This document shows, piece by piece, positions 22,985 to 33,008 of a stretch of DNA of 64,000 bases. Below the pieces are notes generated by a model. That model was not told where the DNA came from. It made no database searches and saw only the letters and a list, made by a program, of their open reading frames with translations. Where the stretch lies: assembly GCA_007922305.1 (NCBI GenBank), contig ML677343.1, positions 31,427,987 to 31,491,986 on the forward strand, given 5' to 3'. Each line of letters opens with the position of its first letter. The first letter of the stretch is position 1. The position numbers and the translations under genes are program-made. Source of the stretch: Dermatemys mawii. Taxonomy: Eukaryota; Chordata; Testudines; Dermatemydidae.

Positions 22985-23170
22985 CATCCCTGTAGAATCT
23001 GAACAACTCACAATATGTATTTGTCCTCACAGCACTCTTGTGAGGTGCAGGACATGTATAGGTGGGGAAACTGAGGTACATAGCGATTAAGGGACTTGCT
23101 CAAGTCACAGGAATTCAGTAGTGGACAGAAAGTAGGGCTAGCACCCTAATGACTAGACCTATCCTGTGCC
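22985..23170 (-). mobile_element. MIR-like CORE-SINE, reversed
   Basis: CTCACAATATGTATTTGTCC, CACTCTTGTGAGGTGCAGGA, GTGGGGAAACTGAGGTACAT, GGGACTTGCTCAAGTCAC. Same order and orientation as the 63.87-64.0 kb copy. Confidence 0.7.
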
Positions 23171-23249
23171 CTGATACAAGTACGTTTTCAGTCTCTTCTG
23201 AAACTCCCATGTTTTTTAAATGCTTTTTATTATAATCCTGGATATCTTC

Positions 23250-23365
23250 ACCATCCATACTCATGTCCAATCCTTTTTTGAATTGTGCTAAGCTCTTGGC
23301 CTCAGTGATATCTTGGGGCAATGAGTTCCCCAGACTAAAAATGTGCATTGTGGAAAAATTGGAAA
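23250..23365 (-). mobile_element. CR1 LINE 3' segment
   Basis: AATCCTTTTTTGAATTGTGC, GGCCTCAGTGATATCTTGGG and GAGTTCCCCAGACTAAAAAT. It is the inverse of the CR1 passage TGTGGAACTCATTGCCAGAG; compare the opposite-strand copy at 14.55 kb. Confidence 0.65.
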
Positions 23366-24579
23366 AGACTGCATGCAGCCATGAAGTTGACGTATCTTCC
23401 ATGATTAGCCTTGTCAATAGTGCAGATGCCATCTTGGATCTTAGTGGTTAAAGAACGAAGGGCCAGCAGAAAATAAAAGGGCTGTGTCTGGCTATTTTCA
23501 TTTCTGTTACTGTGAGGTTTAAACTCCTAATCCCTCACATTACAGCTTTGTTTTGTTTCCCTTCTGTACTGATCTGGGGAAAGCTTTTCACCTCCCAACT
23601 GAGCCAGATTATCAATGAGGAAAAACGAAGAGGTTTTCTTAATCACAGTGCATTCTCTCCTTATCCCCTGCCAGTTGGGTTCCTTTGCATCGCTGTTCCA
23701 TAGCTGCTGCTGCATATTTTGGGGATGCTGTGAGGATTCTCCTGTTCTTTGAGGTTTGCTGCTATTTGCTTGAATTTCAGACGAGATCTTCAGCACAAAT
23801 GTGCACACGGATTTAATTGTGAAAAGAGCCAGCATGGAGATGAACTGTCTCTGGTTCTGTTTTGTTTATATCCTCAATGCTCTTTGGGAAAAAGCATTCA
23901 CTGTCATTTGGCACAAACCACTTTAGATAAGGCTAGATATGTTTTGTCTCTGCATGGTAATAGACAACACTTTTGTTTCTAATTGCATTTTCTGTATTTA
24001 CCAAACCTAATAAATAAAGGACAAAGAGCTTCAGTATGGAATTCATATTTTTTTCTTCATTTCCTCATCCAGCTGTTTCATTATCAGCTGTTTTGTTCTC
24101 TATAGTCTGGGTTCCAGATGTGTTTGGAATTGAAGTGTCAGCTGAATTAGAGTGAAATGCTGCCTTATTTTTTGTTGATCCCCACTACTTGCTGTGAGGG
24201 CAGCAATGGTGAAAAGTGCCTGGCATTACAGCTTCAGGCCTTCTGTTCATCCTCGACGCTGGTACCAATGGGTCAGCTGCAATGTAGTCATCCCACATAT
24301 GCTGCCTCCTGTCGAAGTGCCTCAGCCTTGTGGTCTCTGCCAGGGCATGCCAGCAAGGAGGCCAGCCCGTGGTGCTGGTTTTAGTACTGTGGGCACCAGT
24401 TCACAAAGAACTGGAAAAAAAGATTCTCCCGCTCATTGCACATCACCACCAAACATCAATCTGACAGTAACAGCTTTTGGTTACTACCACTTTGGCTTGG
24501 ATTTGAGCTGGTGATCGGCTCCAGACCCCATTACCCGTTCTCTGAGCCTGGAAAAACAAATACTTTCTGCGGTAGATCA
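23366..24579. other. no gene recognised
   Basis: Several overlapping frames up to 106 codons on both strands; none resembles a protein I know and they conflict with each other. Confidence 0.4.
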
Positions 24580-24785
24580 GAGGAGAGACTGGGTGGGCTG
24601 GGGGCTAGAACCAGCCATATCAGAGTTCTAATTCCAGTGGTTACACTGATGCTCTGTATGTCTTTGGAGCAAGTCTCTTCACATTGCTGTATGTTGTTCC
24701 CCAACTGTAGTGTCGCCAGAGTGTTGCAAGGATCAGTTAGTTGGTAAAGTGCTTTAAAAATATAAAGTACAATATTAATGCCAAG
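24580..24785 (+). mobile_element. MIR-like CORE-SINE
   Basis: TCTAATTCCAGTGGTTACAC, CTTTGGAGCAAGTCTCTTCA, AAGTGCTTTAAAAATATAAAG and a short TATTAATGCC end. The TCTGTAAAATGGGGA block has decayed. Confidence 0.55.
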
Positions 24786-25340
24786 TATTCTTAATGACTA
24801 GATCAGGGTGTGGGCAAACTGGACTCCTGGATTCTATTTCTGCCTCTGTGAGCTAATGAGTGGCAAGCATTATTATATAATGCTTCACAGGAAAAAAAGA
24901 ACAGATATGCATTAAAAAGGCCAGTATCACTTTCTTTTAAGGAGTTACATTTTATTATTCAAAACACGCGGATCACATGATGGTAATTAAATTTGGTGTA
25001 ACCAGGAACTTGAGAACCTTCTGGTAGCTGCCAACAAGTACATGCGAATTAACCGTTAGCAAGACAGGCTGTACTAGGGTTGGCTTTGAAGACTGCAGTA
25101 TCTAGTGCAGCCATCATAACTTGGTCAGAACAGTTTAACTAGAGGATGTGGGGAGGCGTGTTGGCAGGAAGAAATCCACCCTCTGCCCCCCAAAAACAAG
25201 TAGCTTCTTATGGATCCAGATCCCTGCATCTCACGACTCTGTGTGTACATCCCAAACTAGATCCAGATCAGAATTTTAGAAAACCCTTCCAACTTTATTG
25301 TATGACAAACCAAAAACCTCTCGAAGTTTGGAGTATCTGC
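24786..25340. other. no gene; contains the 88-bp donor segment
   Basis: No element recognised, apart from the sequence copied into the fold-back loop at 26.48 kb (listed next). Confidence 0.45.
25179..25266 (+). repeat. 88-bp segment duplicated in the loop at 26477-26564
   Basis: Runs from CCCTCTGCCCCCCAAAAACA to CATCCCAAACTAGATCCAG. Aligns without gaps to 26477-26564 in the same orientation with 3 differences in 88. Here the flanks are ordinary sequence; at 26.5 kb the copy sits exactly between the inverted arms of a PLE fold-back. This is therefore the likely source. Confidence 0.93.
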
Positions 25341-25560
25341 AATCTAACTCAGGAAGCACAGGGCACAGGTTTCAGGAGGTTTTGAGTTCTGCCCCTGACC
25401 GACTCTGGCTTTGGTTCACATCCCCTCTTTAATTTGTCTGTAAAATGGAAATGCTTACTTAGCTACCTCATGGGCTGTTGTGAGAATTAACTACTCAGGG
25501 GCTGTACTGTGCTCTGAACACATAAAATGCTATTTAAGTGCAAAGTGTTATTACAATCAG
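25341..25560 (+). mobile_element. MIR-like CORE-SINE
   Basis: GAGTTCTGCCCCTGACCGAC, AATTTGTCTGTAAAATGGAA, TAGCTACCTCATGGGCTGTT and GAGAATTAACTACTCAGGG, ending AAAGTGTTATTAC. Complete body with worn head. Confidence 0.78.
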
Positions 25561-25737
25561 TACTGGAATTTCATAGCTTCATCCCATTTTTGCTTTTCTC
25601 CACATGATTTTAGAAGCTGGTAGCATATATTTGATGATACCATGTCAATCGGTGCTGGAGAGTAGGAAGTAGCTATAGTGCAGGAATCTCCTGTTAATTT
25701 ACAGAAGTAACTCTTGTCCTTTCTTTTTGTATTTCAG

Positions 25738-25784
25738 TAAAATCATTGTTGTGTTCGGGTGAACAAAATGTTAAAAACGTATTG
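25738..25784 (+). other. candidate 47-nt exon (unproven)
   Basis: Acceptor TTCTTTTTGTATTTCAG and donor TTG|GTAAGTGA are both strong. One frame is open across the segment: two completing bases, then KSLLCSGEQNVKNVL. The other two frames contain stops. It does not match a protein I recognise and there is no partner exon close by on this strand. Confidence 0.2.
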
Positions 25785-26064
25785 GTAAGTGACAGAGGAG
25801 TTCACTCCACTGCTGCTTATTTTCCATCTATTTTTTCCCAGTTCAGTTGTCTCCTTTGCTAATCATCCCTTTGCTCTATTATGTCTTTGGGTTACAAACT
25901 GGACCTTGCTCTAAACAACTTTAAATGCATGATTATTACAAGGTGGAATGGATCATTAGGAGGTGGAATCAACAACCTATATCAGGAAGATCTGCCGTGA
26001 CCTCCTGAACCAAGACAGCAAAACTAGTGTCTCCAAATGGACTGATAACTAGTGCTACCTGGAA

Positions 26065-26160
26065 AATAAAATTTCCATTCTATGGGAAATTCTGACATTT
26101 TGGGGAAAAATCCTGAATCATGATGAAAAGTTAATTTTTTTCCCACAGAATGGAAATTCT
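26065..26160. repeat. short inverted repeat, 20-nt arms
   Basis: AAATTTCCATTCTATGGGAA and its inverse TTTCCCACAGAATGGAAATT flank a centre of about 50 nt. Probably a member of the TTTTCCC/GGGAAAA AT-rich family; no target duplication seen. Confidence 0.6.
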
Positions 26161-26414
26161 GAAACAATTCCCTTTGGAGACATTGTGTAAGCATTATATT
26201 ACAGTCTTCATATAATATATAAACATATTAAAATAATAATCAAAATGAAATGAAAGACTGTTACAACTTTGAAAATAAATGGCCCTGCAAGATTTCCTGC
26301 CCTTAATGGAAACTTTCTCTACAGCCAAGAATCAGAGGGGTAGCTGTGTTAGTCTGGAATTGCAGAAGTAACAGAGAGTCCTGTGGCACCTTAAAGACTA
26401 ACTAAAGTATTAGA

Positions 26415-26454
26415 GCATAAGCTTTCGTGGGCTAATACCCACTTCGTCAGATGC
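26415..26454 (-). ncRNA. hammerhead-ribozyme-like core in PLE arm
   Basis: On the minus strand, from 26454 down: GCAT (helix I, 5' side), CTGACGA (core), one unpaired A, GTGGG-TATTAG-CCCAC (helix II, 5 bp, 6-nt loop), GAAA (core), GCTT, then ATGC (helix I, 3' side). GCAT pairs perfectly with ATGC. AGCT (within GAAAGCTT) is self-complementary, which would let helix III form between two molecules, as proposed for the dimeric hammerheads of PLEs. The predicted scissile position follows GCTT. Cleavage is inferred, not shown; the bulged A next to helix II is a departure from the textbook motif. Confidence 0.6.
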
Positions 26455-26476
26455 ATGCAGTGGAAGTACTTCTGCC

Positions 26477-26564
26477 CCCTCTGCTCCCCAAAAACAAGTA
26501 GCTTCTTATGGATCCAGATCCCTGCATCTCATGACTCCGTGTGTACATCCCAAACTAGATCCAG
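26477..26564 (+). repeat. captured 88-bp loop sequence of PLE fold-back
   Basis: 85 of 88 positions match 25179-25266; the differences lie at about 26485, 26534 and 26538. The last G is shared with the right arm (GTACTTCC). Six or seven non-matching bases (TTCTGCC) link it to the left arm. Confidence 0.93.
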
Positions 26565-26676
26565 TACTTCCACTGCATGCGTCCGACGAAGTGGGTATTA
26601 GCCCACAAAAGCTTATGCTCTAATACTTTAGTTAGTCTTTAAGGTGCCACAGGACTCTTTGTTATTTCTCTACAGC

Positions 26677-26989
26677 TTCATTTTTAACTATTGTCTAGTA
26701 ACTAGTTTAGTAACTGCCACAGCCTTCTGGATGTTTCTGGGCCCTTCAAGCTGATCTGCGCTGATGTCAATATGTGTGCAGAGAGACCCATGATTCAAAC
26801 AAAACTCCACGTCTCCTTCCCATAGCTATTTCTCCCTTTCTTTGGACTTAAAAAGCATGTAGGTTACATTAATAACCACAGTTAACTGATATCTAGTTGT
26901 GCCACCTTTTCTGTTTGCCTGACCTTAAATGTAGCAACATGGGAATTGGGTGGAGGGAATTAATAGTTAGGGAGCAGCATCACAAAAAT
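26677..26989. other. no feature recognised
   Basis: Nothing supported. Confidence 0.5.
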
Positions 26990-27145
26990 TGGAGAGAAAG
27001 GATGATCTAATGGTAAGAGTAGGAGACTGGGAATCAGAACACCTACGTTTTGTCTCCAACTCTAGCATTGACTCGCTTAATTGCTTTGGACAAGTATGTA
27101 GCATTGTGAGGCTCTGGGTGCATTCACAATATAAATGATTGAAAC
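26990..27145 (+). mobile_element. MIR-like CORE-SINE, head half
   Basis: GATCTAATGGTAAGAGTAGG (A-box region), GACTGGGAATCAGAACACCT, then TTTGTCTCCAACTCTAGCAT and GCTTTGGACAAGTATGTA. Tail missing. Overlaps a 163-codon minus-strand frame, which is therefore not a gene. Confidence 0.65.
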
Positions 27146-30100
27146 TAGAAATGGGCCAGACCACGTAACCTGAATCTGGACTTAGGAAAAGCCTGGATCC
27201 ACATTTTGCAGATTTGGCTTTTCTCTCTTGTAAACATTGTGAGCATGGGCATTTTTTGACACCTCTCAAAACTTCCAGATTGGATGATGCTATCCAGAGA
27301 GAGCCTCTTTCACAGTATCTCATAATTTCCTGAATCTCACAGACGGGCAGCAGTTTACAAGCACAAAAGTTAATGATTTCTCTACCATCAAAAATGTCTC
27401 TCTTCAGTTGAAATGTTAGCGATAAAGATTTGTAGGGCGGGGGCCAATTCCTGCTCATTTTAACAAGCTGTCTCCAAATAAAAGATTTGTAATTCTAAGC
27501 AATAAAAAAAATAAGCCTCTTGAAAAGAATCAAGTGAAGAGCTTCTATATTGATATTTTCTTCCAAATAATATGAATTCTCAAGCATTGCTGAAGAATAA
27601 CAGCATAGCAGATGTGAATAATTTAGATATTGAACAATAAACCTTTGATCTACATATTTGAACAGGACTAACTTTGCTTCTGTGGAATGCTTGAGACGTA
27701 TTTACTTCTACCACAATAGAGTGTTAATACAATAAAATCAGAGGCAAAGACATAATATTCTGTGACTTTTAGGCATTTTGCATTTCAGTAACAAGTGTGA
27801 GAAGCCTGACCTTTGGTATAATCCTAGGTGTGACAGAGCTGGGTGGTTTATTTTGATGTATTTAATATGTGCTACAATACATAGCCCAACACAAAATGGC
27901 ATCATGAAAGTGTCATGGCTGCCACCTTGCCCCACGCTATGGAAAGAACAGGAATCCTGCAGAGCTAGTTGCATGAGTTGTTACCGCTGGAGCTAAAGAG
28001 CCAGATTACATAGCTGGAGCCTGTAACAGACTCATATCCACTATGGATTTGGTACGGATGGGGCTGTGTAACACATGCTAACTAGTGAGTTACAAAAGTA
28101 TCTGACATTACGGGCCTGAATCGTCTACCTCGGGATGTACACACACCTGGTTCTTCCCTGCTGTGTGGGGTTAGTTCCTTCCACCCCACATGGACCTCAC
28201 AAAGTCTTATCCGGAATCCGTGTAGCGAGGGGGCCAGAGATTGGGCGGGATTGAGGCACATGGGGATGAGCCAGGGATGAACCTGAAGGCAGAACACCTC
28301 TGGTCTCATGGAGATTGCCCAGCAAAGATAATACAGCTTGGGCTGTTTTCTGTTTTCTGCCAAGTCTCCACAGGGTCCTATGGGCCAGTGGCTCCAATGG
28401 TACAAGGTGAGGCAACCAGTGGGATATGCCAAATTTAAGTCTGACCATTTGTCTTCTCCACACCATAGAATGGATCTGGGTATATATTTGTTAGTAATTG
28501 TTTACCGTGGCAATGATGCCTTGACTGTGAAAGGTGCAGAAAGCCTGGGGGGAAAAAAGTTTGTCTTCAAATTTCTCTAAGTTTGCTATTTTCGTTGTGT
28601 TAGCTGCTTAAGCCAACAGCTGCCTCTTGCTAAACATAATTTGAAATCTTTATGGTTGTTCATCTTTTTTTTTGTTGCTACTTATGGGTATACCTGTTGC
28701 AAATGGATTTTGAGGCTAATTTTTGCAGTTTGGGTAATCAGAATGAACATAAAAAAGAAAATTAATCTTTCCTTCATGTTTATATATGGCACATCATTGG
28801 ACGGCATCTAACCCATATAGTAGATGAGATTTGCTTCAAAAATTGTTTCCTTTTATGTCTATAACAATCCATAGAGACCAAAATATGAACTTGTGAACTT
28901 GACTCTATGAGCATTATTAGAAATCTTGCATAACCAAAAATATATTGAATACCAAATAATACAGTATGTAGTTATCAATCAGTGTATAATGTAAACCATC
29001 CTCATGTGTCACTCCAAAGGATGCTTTTAAATTTGATTTGGATGGTTTTCTTCATTGGAACTAGTTTAAAATGTTGTTTGCACATATGCCAGTCATCTCC
29101 TTAGTGTTTGTATGTATAAGAAAGATTCTGTTAAAAGAGGATTGAATTTATATATACTTTTATAGATAATTTTATAATCTTATGATATATATAAAAATAT
29201 CAGTTCACTGCTGTAGAAGTAGTTAATGTGAAATATGTTTAGTGGGAGAACCCGTTAGCACCCATGTTTGTCATCTGGGTATGGTGTCTGTTCAATCTGG
29301 TATCACTCAGTAAGGAAAGTCAATTTGTGGTCCTGTAATTGCTCACTAGTGGACTTCTGCCCATGTCGCAAAGCTGCGTGAAGTCATAATGCTTTTGATT
29401 AGGATGATGACTGTCTAATAGGAGCTGCACATGCTGTGTCTGATAAGTAGTGCAAAAATCAAGATCTCTTTAAAGTGAAAGGAACACGTGTGCTGATGGG
29501 AGATGGAGGATTGATAGCCCCAGAGGCAGAAGTCTTCTCTTTATTTGCAGAACGGCACTGCAGGCTTCCCCCATGCCACCTCACCTTTGTGCTTCCATGT
29601 GGACTGAGAAGGATCCTGTCTGCTGGACGAAGGAAGAGTTCAATCTCTATGGCCCATCCAGAACTTGACCTCTATGCCAAGACTGACCAACTGGAGGGCC
29701 GAACGTGACTGTGGTTTCTGTAATGTACAGTTGGTAGCTCTCCCCTAAGACTCAGTGTGGGGCCAGCTCATTCATCTGAGCAACCCTCAGATGGGAACAT
29801 TTGGCCATTACTGTCCGCCACTAAATTTAAGGCAGTGACCCAGATGTGAAGTCCATCAGTCCTCCACCATGCCCCATCTTCAATCCCCACACACCTTTTG
29901 AGAGAGAAAAGGTGTGTACTTGGATCATTCAGTTTTCCCCTGCTTTTTCTCCGGATGCTCGGCTGGTGTAAATCAGTGTCTGAAGTCAAAGGCACTGCAC
30001 CGCTTAACAAGACGCCCTTTTGAAAAGAGCATCCTGCAGACAGAATTCTCTGTAGCATAAATTTCATTACTTAAACATTTTGGGCTGTGGTAGACAAATG

Positions 30101-30594
30101 CTAAATCCAATTACAAAAGAAACCTGGAAAAGAACCCAGCTATCTTTTAATGAAAATCTAGCCATTTAGTTAAGCTTTCATCAGACGCTTCAGATTGCAC
30201 GAGGGACCAATGAGTCTGCAGTTGAGGAATTTGGTGGGTCAAAGAGAATCCTAGTAAAATTTCCTATGTCCAGCTGTTTGCTGTGTTTCTTCTATCACTT
30301 ATTAAACCTGAGCTGATTTGGTGGGGAAAAGGCTGGCTGAAGATGGTTTAGCTGTTTTAACCACCTGCATGCTGGTGATTTTAGGAACATCCAATGCCCC
30401 TTATGGGCTATTGAAAGGATCAGGTATATCCTAGTGTCTCATTGATGGTAATAGAACATTAATAGGCTGAGAGCAGCACAACAAAGTACCTGGAGGAAAT
30501 CTTGAAGCAAAAAGGTGATATTCCTGCTGTTTGGTGGAGTTTTTCATTTTTTTAAAGACTTATGATTATGGGCAGAAGACTCAAGAACAAGGGA
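27146..30594. other. repeat-poor 3.4-kb stretch, no gene
   Basis: I recognise no transposon here, the longest such gap in the window. An AT-rich part at 28.6-29.2 kb has TATATA-type tracts near 29.15-29.2 kb. No frame exceeds 116 codons. The scarcity of insertions could mean constrained non-coding DNA, or chance. Confidence 0.4.
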
Positions 30595-30850
30595 GGCAGA
30601 ATAGTATTATTCTGATGATTAGTGCTGAAGACTGAGTCAGGACTCCAGAATCTATTCCCTGCTCTGCCACTGACTTCCAGTGTGATCTTGGGCAAGTTGC
30701 TTAACCTCTGTCTCTGTTCACTTACCTGTAAAATGGGCAATATCCAGCTCGCTTTCCTCAAGTGGTGTTAACCTTAGTAATTTGTAAAGTAGTTGGATGA
30801 AAGATGCTATTGAGGATCAAAATGCCTTTGCCATTTTAAAACTGGAGTCA
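30595..30850 (+). mobile_element. MIR-like CORE-SINE, near complete
   Basis: GACTGAGTCAGGACTCCAGA, TATTCCCTGCTCTGCCACTG, GATCTTGGGCAAGTTGCTTA, CTTACCTGTAAAATGGGCAA and AATTTGTAAAGTAGTTGGAT. Among the best preserved copies in the window. Confidence 0.85.
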
Positions 30851-32130
30851 TGTGGGAATTCGGGGTTGTAGATGTGCCTCACAAGACCCTGAGTTAAGAG
30901 ATTCTTGTTTATTGGTAGCAGTATTGGGCCTATGACATGATCGTGCAATCAGGATTGTAGTAGAGGGCAGTGACGTAGCTACACTGCAACCACTATGTTT
31001 TTTTATAAGATGGACAGGTCTCTCTGGCACGGTAACTTTGGGTTACCTTCAGTTGCTGGTTGGTTAGAAGTGAAACATTTCACATCCTTTGTTTTTACAG
31101 GTGACTGTTTTAACTGGAGATGCTCAGAAAATTTAGCAAAAAACAGAAAATATTTTACATGAAAATTTTTTAAAGAAAATTTTCCCACCATTTTCTAGCC
31201 AGTTCTAATTTTAACCTCCCATTGGTGCTTCTCTTTCTTCAGCTGACCCCAGTCTTTAGAGAGGGCTTTACCCACTCCCTCTCCTTCCTGGAATGCAGGG
31301 TCTTTCTTTGCAGATGGCATTTGTTTGTATTGTGGTTACTGGTTTGAAGAAGTTTAAAAAAATAGTTCCTTTTTTTAGGTTTTTGGGGGAGGACTTAATA
31401 TATATCTGTTTACATTTTGCATACACTAAAGCCATCACAAGCTCGGCATACCTGTAATCAAATCTCTATTCCAATCAGATAAGAGCTGAGATTATGAGGA
31501 GTAAGTACAGACTTGATTTTGCTTTGATGAGCAGGGAGTTTCCAAAGGTATAAACAAAGGAGTGTGTGCTGAAAAACAGTAACGTATTTCTGTACTTTCC
31601 AAAAGACCTGAGCCATAACCACACAGGGCCATATTCACAGGGCATGCGTAAGTTACACTTCAGTAAGTGTTCACGTGTCTGGAACAGAGTGAAATTAAAC
31701 ACAGAGGGACTCGAACTTAGTGTAAATGAAAGCAGGTGGCGATGAAGCAGAAGTGGGTGTGAGGACCAAAGAGTCTTGACTCTCAATCTCCTGCTCTGAT
31801 CATCTTTCTTGTCCATGATGTCCCCTCCAGGTGAAATTCCTGAACTGCGCTATTTAAAGACTGGCTATTCCATTCCCTTATTTTGCAAAATGCCTCTTCC
31901 CTCTGCTGGTAGTAAATCTTCCAGCTACGATGGTAATGGCTGTTGTAAAAAAAGAGGGTGGAATGTTGTTTTGGTACCTACTGAGTTTTATCAGAGACTT
32001 GCCAGTTTCACCTCATACCGTATAGAAAACGTATGTTTTAGACACACACATAGATGGAAATAGAGACAATCAGAACATCAAGAAGTGCATTAGAGTTCTC
32101 CAGCATATCTAATTAAATAACATTGAATTG
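30851..32130. other. no gene; one AT-rich repeat remnant
   Basis: 31.12-31.2 kb (CTCAGAAAATTTAGCAAAAA, GAAAATTTTCCCACCATTTT) belongs to the unnamed AT-rich family. The rest is unassigned. Confidence 0.4.
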
Positions 32131-32200
32131 TAGAAATGTAGGACTGGAAGGGACCTGACTAGGTCCTCTAGTTTCATGGTTCAGGAAACTAATGCTTTGT
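32131..32200 (-). mobile_element. CR1 LINE 3' terminus
   Basis: TAGAAATGTAGGACTGGAAG then GGACCTGACTAGGTCCTCTA. About 70 bp, minus orientation. Confidence 0.75.
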
Positions 32201-33008
32201 ATTGAAGCTGCTGTTGCTTTCCAATCTTTTGACCCATAACAACAAACAACTTCTCTCTTATTTTTGGTCATTTTCCCATATCAGGGGAAATCTGCACTTT
32301 TCCTCTCCGTAGGCAGCATCTGGCACAGTTTGCCTCCTAACTTTGCCCTCTTTGAAACCTCAATGTAGAGAAGAGAAACTGGATCACTTTGGAAACCCGT
32401 GTGTTTTATCATAATGTGGGGCATCGGACTAGCACTTAAGGTCTCTCGCTGCCTTGAATAACTCTTGTTTATAATGGCTCCTTCCAGTAGTTCAGAATCT
32501 GTTCTTCTCAAGACCTATTGCCAGTGGCAACATTTTTATGCTTTGGCATCTTTTAGTTTGGCATTAATGAAATGCAGCTGCATGGCTGGACTGAATGATG
32601 TTTGGCCAGGACTCTGTATGATCAGGCCTCTGGGGCTCTGGACTGTAATGCAAAAGTCACACTCTGGACTCCCTGGATGGATTAGGACTCAGAAAAGGAA
32701 CAGAGAGCTCTGTTAAACTGCGTCCTTCCCTCCTCCTGTTCATATCTACTGGAAAGATTCACACACAGGATTGGGAGGTAGGAGACTTGCTGGGCCACAG
32801 ACTTCATTAGTCACCTTTGGCCATGTCTCTATATTTGGATTTCCCCCTCTTGTAAAGCAGAAATGGCACAAGACTGCTTCACAGAGTGGGTGTGGAAACA
32901 AAATTAACAGTAGTGTGTGTCCAGCACTCTGACCTATAGATTCAGAGAGGCAGCAATTAAAGCTATAGCTCAGATAGAAGTAATGGGCTTGATGCAGGAA
33001 TTAGCTTG
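32201..33008. other. no feature recognised
   Basis: Nothing supported. Confidence 0.45.

Larger units (their letters stand above)
26330..26664. mobile_element. Penelope-like (PLE) fold-back element, copy 2
   Basis: The left arm (26330-26469) begins AATCAGAGGGGTAGCTGTG; the right arm (26564-26664) is the reverse complement of its inner 100 nt or so. The outer part of the right arm is missing at nearly the same point as in copy 1. A direct repeat TTTCTCTACAGC flanks the element (26314-26325 and 26665-26676; four extra bases, CAAG, lie between the left copy and the arm). The 94-bp loop is almost wholly an 88-bp copy of DNA lying 1.3 kb upstream. The left arm, read on the minus strand, keeps every core base of a hammerhead-like motif. 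Confidence 0.82.

Noticed and set aside
26967..27458. 163-codon minus-strand frame
   Set aside because: Overlaps a CORE-SINE on the opposite strand and has no protein similarity I can name.
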